Source: Gilvimarinus xylanilyticus
GTDB lineage: Bacteria > Pseudomonadota > Gammaproteobacteria > Pseudomonadales > Cellvibrionaceae
Reading direction: 5' to 3'
Assembly (NCBI RefSeq): GCF_024195295.1
Contig: NZ_JAMFTH010000001.1
Coordinates: 1,426,001 to 1,490,000, forward strand
DNA length: 64,000 nt
Below, piece after piece: positions 1 to 8,102 of the stretch (positions are counted from its first letter, which is position 1; every line of letters starts with the position of its first letter). The notes below the pieces were generated by a model. That model did no database searches. It worked only from the letters and a program-made list of their open reading frames with translations, and had not been told where the DNA came from. The position numbers were made by a program, and so were the translations under genes.

Positions 1-1
1 T

Positions 2-775
2 AAAAAAGCCAGCGGCGGCCAAACTCCGATTCTCGCCACCATTTTAGTGGGCGAAGATCCTGCCTCGGCCACATACGTGCGGATGAAAGGCAACGCCTGC
101 GAGCGCATCGGCATGCAGTCGGTTAAGGTTGAAATGCCCACCGAGACCACCACCGAGCAACTGCTGGCAAAGATTGACGAGCTCAACACCAACCCCAATG
201 TGCACGGCATTTTGCTGCAGCACCCGGTACCCGAACAAATCGATGAGCGCGCCTGCTTCGACGCCATCGCCCTGGAAAAAGACGTAGACGGTGTCACCTG
301 CTTGGGCTTTGGCCGTATGAGCATGGGCGAGCAGGCCTATGGCTGCGCCACTCCCAAAGGCATTATGCGTTTGCTGGAAGCCTATAATATTGAGCTTTCC
401 GGTAAGCACGCCGTCGTAGTGGGCCGTAGCCCCATTTTGGGTAAACCCATGGCGATGATGATGCTAGGCGCCAACGCCACCGTCACAATCTGCCACTCGC
501 GCACCCAAAATTTGCAAGCGCACATTAAACAGGCCGACATTGTGATCGGTGCCGTGGGCCGCCCCGAATTTATCAAGGCCGAGTGGATTAAGGACGGCGC
601 CGTGGTGGTGGATGCGGGTTACCACCCAGGTGGCGTGGGCGATATTGAACTGGCGCCTCTGGTCGATCGCGTGGCTGCCTACACTCCGGTACCCGGCGGC
701 GTCGGCCCCATGACCATTAACACGCTTATTTATCAAACCGTGGATTCCGGTGAAAAAGCCATTGGCGGCGCCTAA
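2..775 (+). CDS. folD: Bifunctional methylenetetrahydrofolate dehydrogenase/cyclohydrolase (FolD), 5' truncated by window
   Basis: Cytosolic enzyme of one-carbon metabolism that interconverts 5,10-methylene-, methenyl- and 10-formyl-tetrahydrofolate with NADP. The reading frame is open from base 2, so the true start lies before the window; the GTG at 47 is internal (the Val of the ILVG strand). The family's Tyr-X3-Lys catalytic pair is visible in TYVRMK, the nucleotide-binding part in [12 protein letters not shown], and the PGGVGPMT signature near the C-terminus. About 258 residues are present against a usual 285, so roughly 25-30 N-terminal residues are missing. The next gene starts 30 bp downstream on the same strand. 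Confidence 0.96.
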   Translation, partial: KKASGGQTPILATILVGEDPASATYVRMKGNACERIGMQSVKVEMPTETTTEQLLAKIDELNTNPNVHGILLQHPVPEQIDERACFDAIALEKDVDGVTCLGFGRMSMGEQAYGCATPKGIMRLLEAYNIELSGKHAVVVGRSPILGKPMAMMMLGANATVTICHSRTQNLQAHIKQADIVIGAVGRPEFIKAEWIKDGAVVVDAGYHPGGVGDIELAPLVDRVAAYTPVPGGVGPMTINTLIYQTVDSGEKAIGGA

Positions 776-805
776 GCCCCACCGTTAACACACAAGAGTG
801 AGATT

Positions 806-1123
806 ATGGAACGTCACGTATTATGGCTATTACTCGCCCTGGCGCTAGGCGCTCAGGCCGAGAATAACTACCAATATGTATGCCAGCTGGATGGCGAACA
901 GCGCCTGATTGAGGTGGCTTATTTGCTGCCTGATCAGGCCGTGCCCTGCGAAGTGCGCTACCGCAAAAACGACGAAGAGCTGCAGGTGTTGTGGCGAGCA
1001 GACAACCAGGAAGGTTATTGCGAATCCAAAGCCAACCAGCTGATGAAAGAACAGCGTGAATGGGGCTTTGAGTGCGCAGCGCAAAACAAACCCGCCGGAC
1101 CGGTATCCTCCACCGCGTATTAA
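806..1123 (+). CDS. Small secreted hypothetical protein (105 aa)
   Basis: I do not recognise this family. The first 18 residues (MERHVLWLLLALALGAQA) form a typical Sec signal peptide with an A-X-A cleavage site, leaving a mature periplasmic protein of about 87 residues. It has four cysteines spaced as two possible disulfide pairs and is rich in charged residues. It starts 30 bp after folD with an AG-rich ribosome site (acaagagtgag), and its stop overlaps the truC start (TAATG), so it is probably co-transcribed and translationally coupled with truC. Function unknown. Confidence 0.75.
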   Translation: MERHVLWLLLALALGAQAENNYQYVCQLDGEQRLIEVAYLLPDQAVPCEVRYRKNDEELQVLWRADNQEGYCESKANQLMKEQREWGFECAAQNKPAGPVSSTAY

Positions 1124-1902
1124 TGAGCACCGCCACCGACGACGCGCCAGCGCCCCTGAATATTATCTACCGCGATGAACAACTCGTCGCCATAGACAAG
1201 CCCAGCGGCTTGCTGGTGCACCGCAGCCCCATCGATAGACACGAAACCCGCTTTGCGATTCAATTGCTGCGTGACCAGATTGGCCAAAGGGTCTACCCCC
1301 TGCACCGTTTAGACAAGCCCACCTCGGGAGTTTTGCTGTTTGCTCTTTCACCTGAAATTGCCAAACAAATGCGCGAGCAATGGGAATCGGGCGGCGTGAG
1401 CAAAGATTATCTTGCCCTGGTGCGTGGCTATGGGCCGGAACAACGGCTGTTGGATCACCCGCTAAAATACCAGCCCGATCGTCTGGGGGATGCGGATAAA
1501 AAAACCGGCGCGGTGCAAGAAGCGCGCACCGAGTTTACCCGCTTAGCCTGTGTGGAAATTTCCGAAGCGGTAGATCGCTATCCGCAAAGCCGTTACAGTC
1601 TAATGCACTGCCGCCCCCTGACCGGGCGCAAACATCAGCTGCGTCGCCACCTGAAACACTTAAGCCACCCCATTATCGGCGACCCCAAGTACGGCAAAAG
1701 CGTGCACAACCACTTTTTTGCTCGCCGCTATGGCGCCAACAGACTGCTGCTGGCCGCTACCGAACTAAACCTGCACCATCCGGTAACGGGTGAGCCCCTA
1801 CAAATTTGCGCTCCACTGAGAGGCCGCTTTGCACACCTGATTCGCGAATTTAACTGGGGCTCTTCCCTCCCCCTCGCCTGGCGCCCCCATGCGACTGGAT
1901 AA
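1123..1902 (+). CDS. truC: tRNA pseudouridine(65) synthase TruC
   Basis: RluA-family pseudouridine synthase, cytosolic, making pseudouridine at position 65 of tRNA in the E. coli orthologue. Visible are the N-terminal YRDEQLVAIDKPSGLLVHRS strand, the catalytic Asp in HRLDKPTSGVLL, and the TGRKHQLRRHLKHL...HPIIGDPKYG block typical of TruC. There is no S4 domain. I chose ATG 1123, which overlaps the previous stop as TAATG; an upstream in-frame start at 1072 lies inside the preceding gene and adds unconserved residues. 259 aa matches the family. It overlaps the next gene by 14 bp. RluA/TruC assignment rests on remembered similarity to E. coli YqcB. Confidence 0.9.
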   Translation: MSTATDDAPAPLNIIYRDEQLVAIDKPSGLLVHRSPIDRHETRFAIQLLRDQIGQRVYPLHRLDKPTSGVLLFALSPEIAKQMREQWESGGVSKDYLALVRGYGPEQRLLDHPLKYQPDRLGDADKKTGAVQEARTEFTRLACVEISEAVDRYPQSRYSLMHCRPLTGRKHQLRRHLKHLSHPIIGDPKYGKSVHNHFFARRYGANRLLLAATELNLHHPVTGEPLQICAPLRGRFAHLIREFNWGSSLPLAWRPHATG

Positions 1903-2590
1903 GTTTATTGCCCATGCCACAGGCCTTAGCCGCTCGGAGGTAAAAAAGCAGCTTAAAGCCCAGGCCATTCGGGTAAACGAGCAGGTGGTGCCACAGGGCG
2001 CGATGATTCTGGGGAAAGACGACCGCGTCACGTTCAACCAACAACCGTTGAGCATCGCCCCGCCGCGCTACTTTATGCTGTACAAACCCGCGGGCGTGGT
2101 GTGCGCCAATAGCGATGCCGAACACCCCACGGTGATTGACTTGATTAAAGAATCACAATCGGACTCGCTGCAGATTGCCGGACGCTTGGACAAAGACACC
2201 ACCGGCTTGGTGTTGTTAACGGACGACGGCCAGTGGAACCACCAACTCACCGCTCCCGCCCGAGGTAAAAGTAAAACTTACCAGGTTCGCACTGCCGAAG
2301 CTTTAACACCGGCGTTAGTTGAAACCTTTGCCCAGGGTATTTTACTCAAAGGCGAAAAAAGCCCCTGCCGCCCGGCCAAGCTGCACATTCACACAAACCA
2401 TAGCGCCAGCCTTATCATCACCGAGGGTAAGTACCATCAGGTAAAGCGTATGTTTGCCGCCTGCGGCAACAAGGTAACGGCCCTGCACCGCAGCGCTATA
2501 GGTGCCCTTCACCTGGACCCGACACTCGCCCCTGGCGACTATCGCCCGCTCAGCGCTGAAGAATTAGACTTACTGGATCAAACCCCATGA
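1889..2590 (+). CDS. rsuA: 16S rRNA pseudouridine(516) synthase RsuA
   Basis: Forms pseudouridine 516 in 16S rRNA. The N-terminal S4 RNA-binding domain (about residues 1-60, MRLDKFIAHATGLSRSEVKK) is followed by the RsuA catalytic core with the Asp in GRLDKDTTGLVLLTDDGQW and the EGKYHQVKRMFAACGNKV block. 233 residues is the family length. The start lies 14 bp inside truC and its stop overlaps the rsmC start by 4 bp (ATGA), so truC-rsuA-rsmC looks like a tightly coupled RNA-modification operon. RluE/RluB are related alternatives, but the sequence follows RsuA more closely. Confidence 0.92.
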   Translation: MRLDKFIAHATGLSRSEVKKQLKAQAIRVNEQVVPQGAMILGKDDRVTFNQQPLSIAPPRYFMLYKPAGVVCANSDAEHPTVIDLIKESQSDSLQIAGRLDKDTTGLVLLTDDGQWNHQLTAPARGKSKTYQVRTAEALTPALVETFAQGILLKGEKSPCRPAKLHIHTNHSASLIITEGKYHQVKRMFAACGNKVTALHRSAIGALHLDPTLAPGDYRPLSAEELDLLDQTP

Positions 2591-3624
2591 ACGACCCCGC
2601 CCTGCAATGGCTATTACAACAACCGGACAGCGGCACCTGCGTGTGGCTGTGCGACGAGCATTTTTACGGCCACGAACACCACCTGCCCAGAGGGGAGCAT
2701 CACCTTTATATTTGCAACCGCTATGATATTACCCAGGCCATACAAGCGGCGGGCCGAATAGCACTGTTCAGCGATTTTGCCGACGCGGACTTACCCGACA
2801 GTATTGACACCCTTTATTACCGAATCTCTAAAGAAAAACCGGTGGTGCACCGGGCGCTCAACATTGCTCGGCAACGACTCAACACCGGCGCTCAACTACA
2901 TCTGGCGGGGTTAAAAAACGAGGGCGCGAAAACCTATTTAGACAAAGCTGCCAAGCTTTTAGGCGCCCCCAAAAGCACGCAGAAAAACGGCAGCGCTTAT
3001 TGCGCAAGCATTGCACTAAACGAACGCCACACGCCCTTAGACGACAGCGATTACAACCAACTACGTGCCCTCGCCAAGAGCCCCGACTTTATCACCAAGC
3101 CCGGTCAGTTTGGCTGGCAGAAGGTGGACGAAGGCAGTGCTTTTTTGCTGGCACAGTTAAAAGAACACCAAGCGCTGGCCCAGTGCGACTCATTATTGGA
3201 TTTAGGTTGCGGCTATGGGTACCTGGGTGTGAGTGCAGCAAGCGAACTGATGAACGATCCTCCCGCGCAATTGGTGCTAACCGATAATAACGCCGCGGCT
3301 ATTCTCAGCGCGCGCGAAAACCTATCCGGTTTTCAGCTACAAGGAGAGGTCATTGCTGGCGATTGCGGCGATACAGTAAACGGGCGTTTTGATCGGGTGC
3401 TTTGCAACCCGCCTTTTCACCAGGGGTTTTCCCTAAGCCAAGATTTAACCGAGCGTTTTGTCAAAAGCGCCGCCCTCCATTTACATCGAAAAGGTTGCGC
3501 CTGGTTTGTGGTAAACAGTTTTATTCCCGCCGAACAAAAAGCCAAACCCTATTTTAAGAAAATCGAGTGCATCGCCAACAACAAGCAATTTAAAGTTTTG
3601 GCGCTTAGCGAGCCGAGCGTATAA
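2587..3624 (+). CDS. rsmC: 16S rRNA (guanine(1207)-N2)-methyltransferase RsmC
   Basis: SAM-dependent methyltransferase that makes m2G1207 in 16S rRNA of the 30S subunit. The protein has the two-domain RsmC layout: a degenerate N-terminal half (residues 1-165) and a C-terminal Rossmann methyltransferase with SAM motif LDLGCGYGYLGV and catalytic NPPF motif in CNPPFHQGF. 345 aa is normal. It starts in a 4-bp ATGA overlap with rsuA and ends with a 20-bp convergent overlap with the minus-strand gene that follows. Confidence 0.93.
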   Translation: MNDPALQWLLQQPDSGTCVWLCDEHFYGHEHHLPRGEHHLYICNRYDITQAIQAAGRIALFSDFADADLPDSIDTLYYRISKEKPVVHRALNIARQRLNTGAQLHLAGLKNEGAKTYLDKAAKLLGAPKSTQKNGSAYCASIALNERHTPLDDSDYNQLRALAKSPDFITKPGQFGWQKVDEGSAFLLAQLKEHQALAQCDSLLDLGCGYGYLGVSAASELMNDPPAQLVLTDNNAAAILSARENLSGFQLQGEVIAGDCGDTVNGRFDRVLCNPPFHQGFSLSQDLTERFVKSAALHLHRKGCAWFVVNSFIPAEQKAKPYFKKIECIANNKQFKVLALSEPSV

Positions 3625-4327
3625 CCACTTGATCGCTCAGTTGGCAGCCGTGCTCCGCCAAACGCGAGGCAATGGTGGGGTAAACAGAGCCTAAGCGCCG
3701 ACGATAAAAGGCGCCAAAACCGTTTTCATAGCGCCGATGCGCCAGACTAAAGGCTGCGGGAAATAGAGCGCGGTTTTTAATCGCAAAACTGTCCATCAGT
3801 TCTTTACCACTGGCGAAATTCACCACCCAGAGTCCATTGGGGCTGAGCAAGCGAGTCAAGGCATTACACCAGTGTTCGTCCACCGCTTGCACCCGCGTAG
3901 GTTCAGAGCCCGACCCCACAAATAAATCATCCACTATCACATCAAACCGAGGACCGCGGTAAAAACGCACAAACTCCAGCGCATCGGCCGCGTAGAGTGA
4001 CATCTGTGGGCCACGCACCCCAAAGTAATCGCGCGCCAGGGTCAGGTGCGCCGCGCTGATATCCACGCCGATAACTAGCGCCTCGGGGTAGAGTTGATTC
4101 AGCTTGCGCATTACCGCACCGCCGCCTACCCCCAAGACCAAAACACGTTTAACCTCCGGCTGGGCCAGCGTGGGCAACCAGAGCAGATCCCACAAGTTAT
4201 CCTCAAGCAAGCGCTGGGGATGATACTGACTGTGAAAAACGCCGTCGGTATACAACCGCAAACTGCGTCCGGCGCGGCGCACTTGGCACACCTGCCCCCA
4301 CTCATCGGTTAATTGCGCGACAATCAT
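3605..4327 (-). CDS. Spermidine synthase-like methyltransferase-fold protein
   Basis: A 240-residue protein with the spermidine synthase/PMT fold: SAM-type glycine loop VLVLGVGGGAVMRKL, acidic ribose-binding VIGVDI, and the family-like DVIVDDLFVGSG segment where true spermidine synthases carry the catalytic Asp. It lacks a recognisable N-terminal spermidine synthase domain of full length and a polyamine-binding signature, so its substrate is unknown; many such proteins are annotated only as spermidine synthase-like. It overlaps the 5' neighbour (DnaJ-related) by 4 bp, suggesting an operon with it, and overlaps rsmC convergently by 20 bp. Confidence 0.8.
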   Translation of the reverse strand: MIVAQLTDEWGQVCQVRRAGRSLRLYTDGVFHSQYHPQRLLEDNLWDLLWLPTLAQPEVKRVLVLGVGGGAVMRKLNQLYPEALVIGVDISAAHLTLARDYFGVRGPQMSLYAADALEFVRFYRGPRFDVIVDDLFVGSGSEPTRVQAVDEHWCNALTRLLSPNGLWVVNFASGKELMDSFAIKNRALFPAAFSLAHRRYENGFGAFYRRRLGSVYPTIASRLAEHGCQLSDQVVIRSAR

Positions 4328-4929
4328 TCGCCACTCCGATAGCAGCGTTGCAGCACCGACATCGCCCCGTTAATCTCCTGCAGGGTTTGGGTATCACCGC
4401 CGCGATCCGGGTGCGCCTGCATCGCCAGGCGCCGATAGCGCTGTTTAATCTCGCGGTAATCGGCCGAGTCGTCCAAACCCAGCGCATCCAATGCCCGGGC
4501 CTTGTCATCCGAGGCAACCCCAAGCCTTTGAAATTGGCGCCAGAAATCATCCAGCAGCGCTTGCACCGATGCATCCGTTGCATCGGCGTGATGCTGCCAA
4601 TCCAGATAAAAAGTCCGTAGCTTGGCCTCGCGCGGGGTATCCACGGCGGACTCTCGCGCCGTACTGATGGCGTAAACCCGCACGTCCACCAACCCAATCG
4701 CCAACCCCAAATTGCGGGCAAACAACTCGTCTTTAAGACGATAGAGCGCGTTAAACAAAACAAAATGGGCGTGAAATAGCTTCCGCGGGCTGGTGCTGAA
4801 ATCGGCGGGCAACAACTCCCGCGCCACCATAATTTTAATCAGGCTGTGCTCGGTATAACCGTCCCCCGCCTCGCACAAAAGTTCGCGCAGTGGCCCAAGC
4901 AGCGGATTAGCGGTGTCGTCAAGCTTCAT
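4324..4929 (-). CDS. DnaJ-related protein with C-terminal J domain
   Basis: About 201 residues. The N-terminal part (NPLLGPLRELLCEAGDGYTEHSLI) matches the DNAJ-related N-terminal domain seen in gammaproteobacteria; the last 55 residues are a J domain with the HPD tripeptide (AMQAHPDRGGD) needed to stimulate Hsp70 ATPase. It is therefore a probable DnaK co-chaperone of unknown client. I start at ATG 4929 (MKLDDTANP); an in-frame ATG at 4977 would add 16 hydrophobic residues not expected for the family. Co-directional with and overlapping the spermidine-synthase-like gene. Confidence 0.82.
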   Translation of the reverse strand: MKLDDTANPLLGPLRELLCEAGDGYTEHSLIKIMVARELLPADFSTSPRKLFHAHFVLFNALYRLKDELFARNLGLAIGLVDVRVYAISTARESAVDTPREAKLRTFYLDWQHHADATDASVQALLDDFWRQFQRLGVASDDKARALDALGLDDSADYREIKQRYRRLAMQAHPDRGGDTQTLQEINGAMSVLQRCYRSGE

Positions 4930-5117
4930 AAACAACCTGATTAGGAGAAAAAAACACAGCCAGTGGCGCATCGCCACTAGTGCCTGCAGTATAGCGGTAA
5001 GGCGCCTATCGACTCCAACGTAAGCCTCGCTATCCCCTTGAATTGTATAGACTTAATACAAAATGGGGGCTTTTTAAGCGAAGCCGTTATTTTCTTGGAT
5101 TTTTTTACCCTCAGGGG

Positions 5118-5144
5118 TTGACCAACTTGGGATCGCTCTATAAT
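5118..5144 (+). promoter_or_regulatory. Probable promoter of tRNA-Asn
   Basis: A -35-like TTGACC (5118-5123) and a perfect TATAAT (5139-5144) with a short 15-bp spacer precede the tRNA by 32 bp. The GC-containing discriminator after the -10 box is common for stable RNA promoters. The spacing is shorter than ideal, so the -35 assignment is tentative. Confidence 0.6.
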
Positions 5145-5176
5145 ATGCGCACCACTTCCACAGCGGAAGTCACTGA

Positions 5177-5252
5177 TCCGCCTTAGCTCAGTTGGTAGAG
5201 CAAATGACTGTTAATCATTGGGTCGCTGGTTCGAGCCCAGCAGGCGGAGCCA
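5177..5252 (+). tRNA. tRNA-Asn (GTT)
   Basis: 76-nt cloverleaf with acceptor stem TCCGCCT/AGGCGGA, D-arm TAGCTCAGTTGGTAGAGC, anticodon loop CTGTTAA with GTT at 5210-5212, T-arm containing GGTTCGAGCC, and an encoded CCA end. A promoter lies upstream and a rho-independent terminator at 5261-5290 follows directly. Two degenerate copies of its 3' half lie just downstream. Confidence 0.97.
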
Positions 5253-5260
5253 AACATTGA

Positions 5261-5290
5261 GAGGGCTGCCCATTTGGGTGGCCCTTTTTT
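5261..5290 (+). terminator. Rho-independent terminator of tRNA-Asn
   Basis: GC-rich stem (AGGGCTGCCCA paired through G-U wobbles with TGGGTGGCCCT) with a two-base loop, followed by a six-T run ending at 5290. It starts 9 bp after the CCA end. Confidence 0.88.
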
Positions 5291-5294
5291 ATGC

Positions 5295-5372
5295 CCAATG
5301 ATTACCTCTTTATTTGTTAATCATTGGCTGAATCAACGATTCAGCCTAGTTCGGCCCCAGCAGGCGGAGCCA
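5295..5372 (+). pseudogene. Degenerate tRNA-Asn 3'-half copy 1
   Basis: From the anticodon (GTT at 5316-5318) the sequence GTTAATCATTGG repeats the tRNA-Asn anticodon arm, and 5348-5372 repeats the T-loop, acceptor 3' strand and CCA. The 5' half of a tRNA is absent. In its place are two perfect hairpins: CCAATGATTA (5295-5304) with TAATCATTGG (5318-5327), and GGCTGAATC (5326-5334) with GATTCAGCC (5338-5346). It cannot fold as a normal tRNA. It is followed by its own terminator. Origin is unclear: decayed tandem duplication, remnant of tRNA-targeted integration, or a structured RNA. Confidence 0.7.
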
Positions 5373-5383
5373 AATTTAAGATG

Positions 5384-5416
5384 AAGGGGTTGCCCAGAGA
5401 TGGGTAGTCCCTTTTT
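5384..5416 (+). terminator. Terminator after tRNA-Asn 3'-half copy 1
   Basis: Stem GGGGTTGCCCA with TGGGTAGTCCC (several G-U pairs), loop GAGA, then a five-T run. It matches the position and style of the terminator behind the intact tRNA-Asn, but the stem sequence has diverged with pairing kept. Confidence 0.7.
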
Positions 5417-5423
5417 CGTTACG

Positions 5424-5505
5424 CGACCGAATGATTAGCTCTTGAACTGTTAATCATTGGTCGAATCGGCGATTCGACCTAGTTCGAGCTCAGCGGGCAG
5501 AGCCA
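5424..5505 (+). pseudogene. Degenerate tRNA-Asn 3'-half copy 2
   Basis: Second truncated copy: GTT at 5449-5451, GTTAATCATTGG as in the tRNA, and 5481-5505 as a diverged T-loop/acceptor/CCA segment. Two hairpins again replace the 5' half: 5424-5437 pairs with 5451-5463 (one bulged G), and GGTCGAATC (5459-5467) pairs perfectly with GATTCGACC (5471-5479). Compared with copy 1, two base pairs of the second stem have changed on both strands. The acceptor strand GGGCAGAGCCA no longer matches the tRNA-Asn acceptor. Confidence 0.68.
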
Positions 5506-5512
5506 AACATCG

Positions 5513-5544
5513 AAAAGGCCGTATCCCCGGATGCGGCCTTTTTT
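5513..5544 (+). terminator. Terminator after tRNA-Asn 3'-half copy 2
   Basis: Strong hairpin AAAAGGCCGTATCC with GGATGCGGCCTTTT, two-base loop, and a six-T tail. It lies 48 bp before ppnP, so ppnP probably has its own promoter or depends on read-through. Confidence 0.88.
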
Positions 5545-5591
5545 ATGTCTGTTTATCAAGCACAACCACTATCCAGCATAAGGACTCAATC

Positions 5592-5876
5592 ATGTTTGAA
5601 GTCAATAACTACTTTGAAGGCAAGGTTGCCTCCATTGCCTTTCAGGGCGAAAAGCTGCCCGCTACCGTGGGCGTCATGGCCCCCGGCGATTACGAATTTG
5701 GCACCAGCCAGAAAGAGTATATGGCGGTTATCAGCGGTGCTCTCACCGTAAAACTACCGGGCTCGGATGAATGGGTCACCTACGGCCCCGGCGAAAAGTT
5801 CGAGATTGAGGCCAACCAGAAGTTCGGCGTAAAAGTCGAGGTAGACACCGCTTACTGGTGCCTGTACGAAGACTAA
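5592..5876 (+). CDS. ppnP: Pyrimidine/purine nucleoside phosphorylase PpnP (DUF1255)
   Basis: 94-residue single-domain cupin; the E. coli homologue (YaiE) phosphorolyses a broad set of nucleosides to base and ribose-1-phosphate. The sequence [18 protein letters not shown] and the C-terminal [11 protein letters not shown] are characteristic. ATG 5592 gives the usual length; a longer in-frame start runs back through the terminator and tRNA remnant and is not credible. It ends with a 4-bp convergent overlap with the following minus-strand gene. Confidence 0.93.
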   Translation: MFEVNNYFEGKVASIAFQGEKLPATVGVMAPGDYEFGTSQKEYMAVISGALTVKLPGSDEWVTYGPGEKFEIEANQKFGVKVEVDTAYWCLYED

Positions 5877-7348
5877 TCACACACCGCAAACGCCCTGCTC
5901 TGCCCACTTAGCACCGACTCGAGTTGCGCCAGGGCGCAGGGCTTTTCTCCCATTACCCCGTGACCTATTCCCGAGTATTGAGTTAGCTGGCTCTGGGGCC
6001 AACGCTGGGCTAAACCCTCGGCCCACCGGGCGGGCGTAATAGGGTCAAACTCCCCGGCGACAATCACGACCTTGGGACGCCCCACATCATTTTCCCATCG
6101 CGGCCAGTGCGGGGGTTCAGCCAAGGGCCAGTCGTGACATATCTGATCCTGCCAAGCACTTTCCAAGTAGGGTTTTAATAGGGGACGCTGGACCAGCAAT
6201 TGGCGATAATCCCGCTCCAATCCTATTGGGTTATCGCGGCAATCCACCGCTAAAAACGCCAGCGAGTTAACCGCTTTAGAAACCACTTGATTGGCGTAGC
6301 GCTCGATTAATGGGGCGATAGCCTCGCGGTCGCGCTTGCGAGCGCCAGCCATGGCCCGAATGGCCAAAGACCAGCGATCGCGCCGGTAGCTTGCAGCAAA
6401 AAGCGCGGCGATAAACCGGTGGTCGCTGACAAGCACCCGCTGAGGCAAGCCATCCAAAGCAATGTCGACCTTCACCGGCAAGCGCGCCAGATACTCCAGG
6501 GCGCTTTGCAGACGCGAGATAAACTGATCGCGATTTAGAGGCACGTCGGGATAAGCCTGCTGCCAGGCACTCACACACTCAGGCTGAGAACCGCAGGCGC
6601 TGGCAAAGCGATCAATGGCTTGCCCTAAAACCACGGGCCAGCTGGCTACTCCACCGGCGTCGGGCGGATAGACCGAATCCAGCACCAGGGTTTGCAGACC
6701 CGGCGTCGCGGCCGCCGCGATGGCCAAACGACTGCCGTAAGACACCCCAAAAAGGTGGAACTGACTGAGCCCCAGCTGCTCGATTAAGGCCTGTAAATCC
6801 GCAAAGTTGTGGCGTGTTCCAAAGGCCTGTGGATCGAATAAAGGCTTAGCCGCTATACAATCCAATAATGCCTTTTTCGCAATACGCGACTCCTGGGCCG
6901 GGGGGATGCTCTGCGCCAAAAACTTTTTCCCCAAGCGCTCAACACCGCGACACCGCAGCGAGGATTGTGGATCGGTGCCGCGGCGCTGCATCACAATTAA
7001 GTCGCGCTTTAACTGCGCATAGTCCCGCCAGCTCTCCCAATAGCGAAGGCCGGATTCGCTAAAGTCGGCATCCAGCCCCGGACCACCCTGCAAATAGAAC
7101 AGGGGGGCCGCTTTTTTATCCTCTCCTTTATAAGCCAACCGCCGAACAGCCAGCTCAAAGCCATCGGGTGTTAGCAATTGACCACATTCCCAATCAGCCA
7201 AGGCGGGGTTACAGGGAGCAGCCCGATACTGATAACCGGTGGTCTCAGCACTCGTCTGCTCCGGCGATGTTTGCGCGCCAAACCACACGGCTATCGCCAG
7301 TGCTACAGCGCCTAACAAAGCAATTACAGCGGCTACGCCTTTGGCCAT
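5873..7348 (-). CDS. Alpha/beta hydrolase of the tricorn/prolyl aminopeptidase type (TAP-like C-terminus)
   Basis: 491 residues with an N-terminal hydrophobic segment (about residues 4-24) acting as signal or anchor, so probably periplasmic or membrane-attached. The nucleophile elbow GVSYGS, an acidic residue in [10 protein letters not shown] and a His in GIGHGVM form the catalytic triad pattern; the C-terminal part resembles the TAP-like domain. Likely a serine peptidase or esterase; the exact substrate cannot be told. Its start lies 16 bp inside the preceding pseudouridine synthase gene, suggesting translational coupling. Confidence 0.85.
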   Translation of the reverse strand: MAKGVAAVIALLGAVALAIAVWFGAQTSPEQTSAETTGYQYRAAPCNPALADWECGQLLTPDGFELAVRRLAYKGEDKKAAPLFYLQGGPGLDADFSESGLRYWESWRDYAQLKRDLIVMQRRGTDPQSSLRCRGVERLGKKFLAQSIPPAQESRIAKKALLDCIAAKPLFDPQAFGTRHNFADLQALIEQLGLSQFHLFGVSYGSRLAIAAAATPGLQTLVLDSVYPPDAGGVASWPVVLGQAIDRFASACGSQPECVSAWQQAYPDVPLNRDQFISRLQSALEYLARLPVKVDIALDGLPQRVLVSDHRFIAALFAASYRRDRWSLAIRAMAGARKRDREAIAPLIERYANQVVSKAVNSLAFLAVDCRDNPIGLERDYRQLLVQRPLLKPYLESAWQDQICHDWPLAEPPHWPRWENDVGRPKVVIVAGEFDPITPARWAEGLAQRWPQSQLTQYSGIGHGVMGEKPCALAQLESVLSGQSRAFAVCD

Positions 7349-8007
7349 GGCAATGCCTCAATCGGCCCCAAATCATTCAGCACGGCACCAAGCTCTGGGC
7401 GCACGAACTCCTCCCCGGTAGCGGGCAACAACTGGAAGCTATGCCAGCTATCGTTTAGCGGCAAACGCAACCGCCAGGCGTGTAAATAAGTGCGATCGGC
7501 GGGGGCGCCCGCGTAGAGGGCATCGCCTAAAATCGGAGCGCCCACGCTTTTAAGGGCCACCCGTATTTGATGGGTTTTACCGGTAACAGGCTTGACCACG
7601 AATAAACGCACGCCGGGTCGCAGAGCTCGGGAGATAAACGCCGTGCGCGCCGGGTTCTCACGGCTACGCAACAAGCGCCAGGCGCCTCGCCGGCCGGGCT
7701 GCATGTCCCCGACCACCGCGCCCTGTTTTTTAGTGGGCTTTTTGGCACTGAGAGCCAGGTAGTTTTTCTCTACCCTACCCTCGGCGAAGGCCTGACACAG
7801 CTGCCGATTGGCGGCGGCAGTTTTCGCCATGACCACCAAGCCTGAGGTGACTTTATCCAGCCGATGCACCGGGTATAGCTCAGCGGCGCCCAATTGCTGA
7901 CGCACCTGATTAAATAAGCCTGGGGCGCCGTTATGATCGTGAAAATCCAGCCCCGCCGGTTTTTCCACGACGACAAAATCACCGCACTGATAATGGATAG
8001 GAATCAT
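7333..8007 (-). CDS. RluA-like pseudouridine synthase (TIGR01621-like)
   Basis: 224-residue pseudouridine synthase core without S4 domain: YQCGDFVVVEKPAGLDFH at the N-terminus, catalytic Asp in HRLDKVTSGLVVMAK, and the TGKTHQIRVALKSVGAPILGDALYAG block. The RNA target is not known for this small subgroup. It is the first gene of a two-gene leftward unit with the alpha/beta hydrolase. The 460 bp upstream of its start hold the candidate small RNA on the opposite strand. Confidence 0.86.
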   Translation of the reverse strand: MIPIHYQCGDFVVVEKPAGLDFHDHNGAPGLFNQVRQQLGAAELYPVHRLDKVTSGLVVMAKTAAANRQLCQAFAEGRVEKNYLALSAKKPTKKQGAVVGDMQPGRRGAWRLLRSRENPARTAFISRALRPGVRLFVVKPVTGKTHQIRVALKSVGAPILGDALYAGAPADRTYLHAWRLRLPLNDSWHSFQLLPATGEEFVRPELGAVLNDLGPIEALPWPKA

Positions 8008-8102
8008 GCATTATTACTTTTGCTGGTATCAAAAAAACGGCTAATCGCAACATAAACTAACCAGCCTCTGGCCTTAAAAACCGAAGCTGCTAGACTGATC
8101 AC

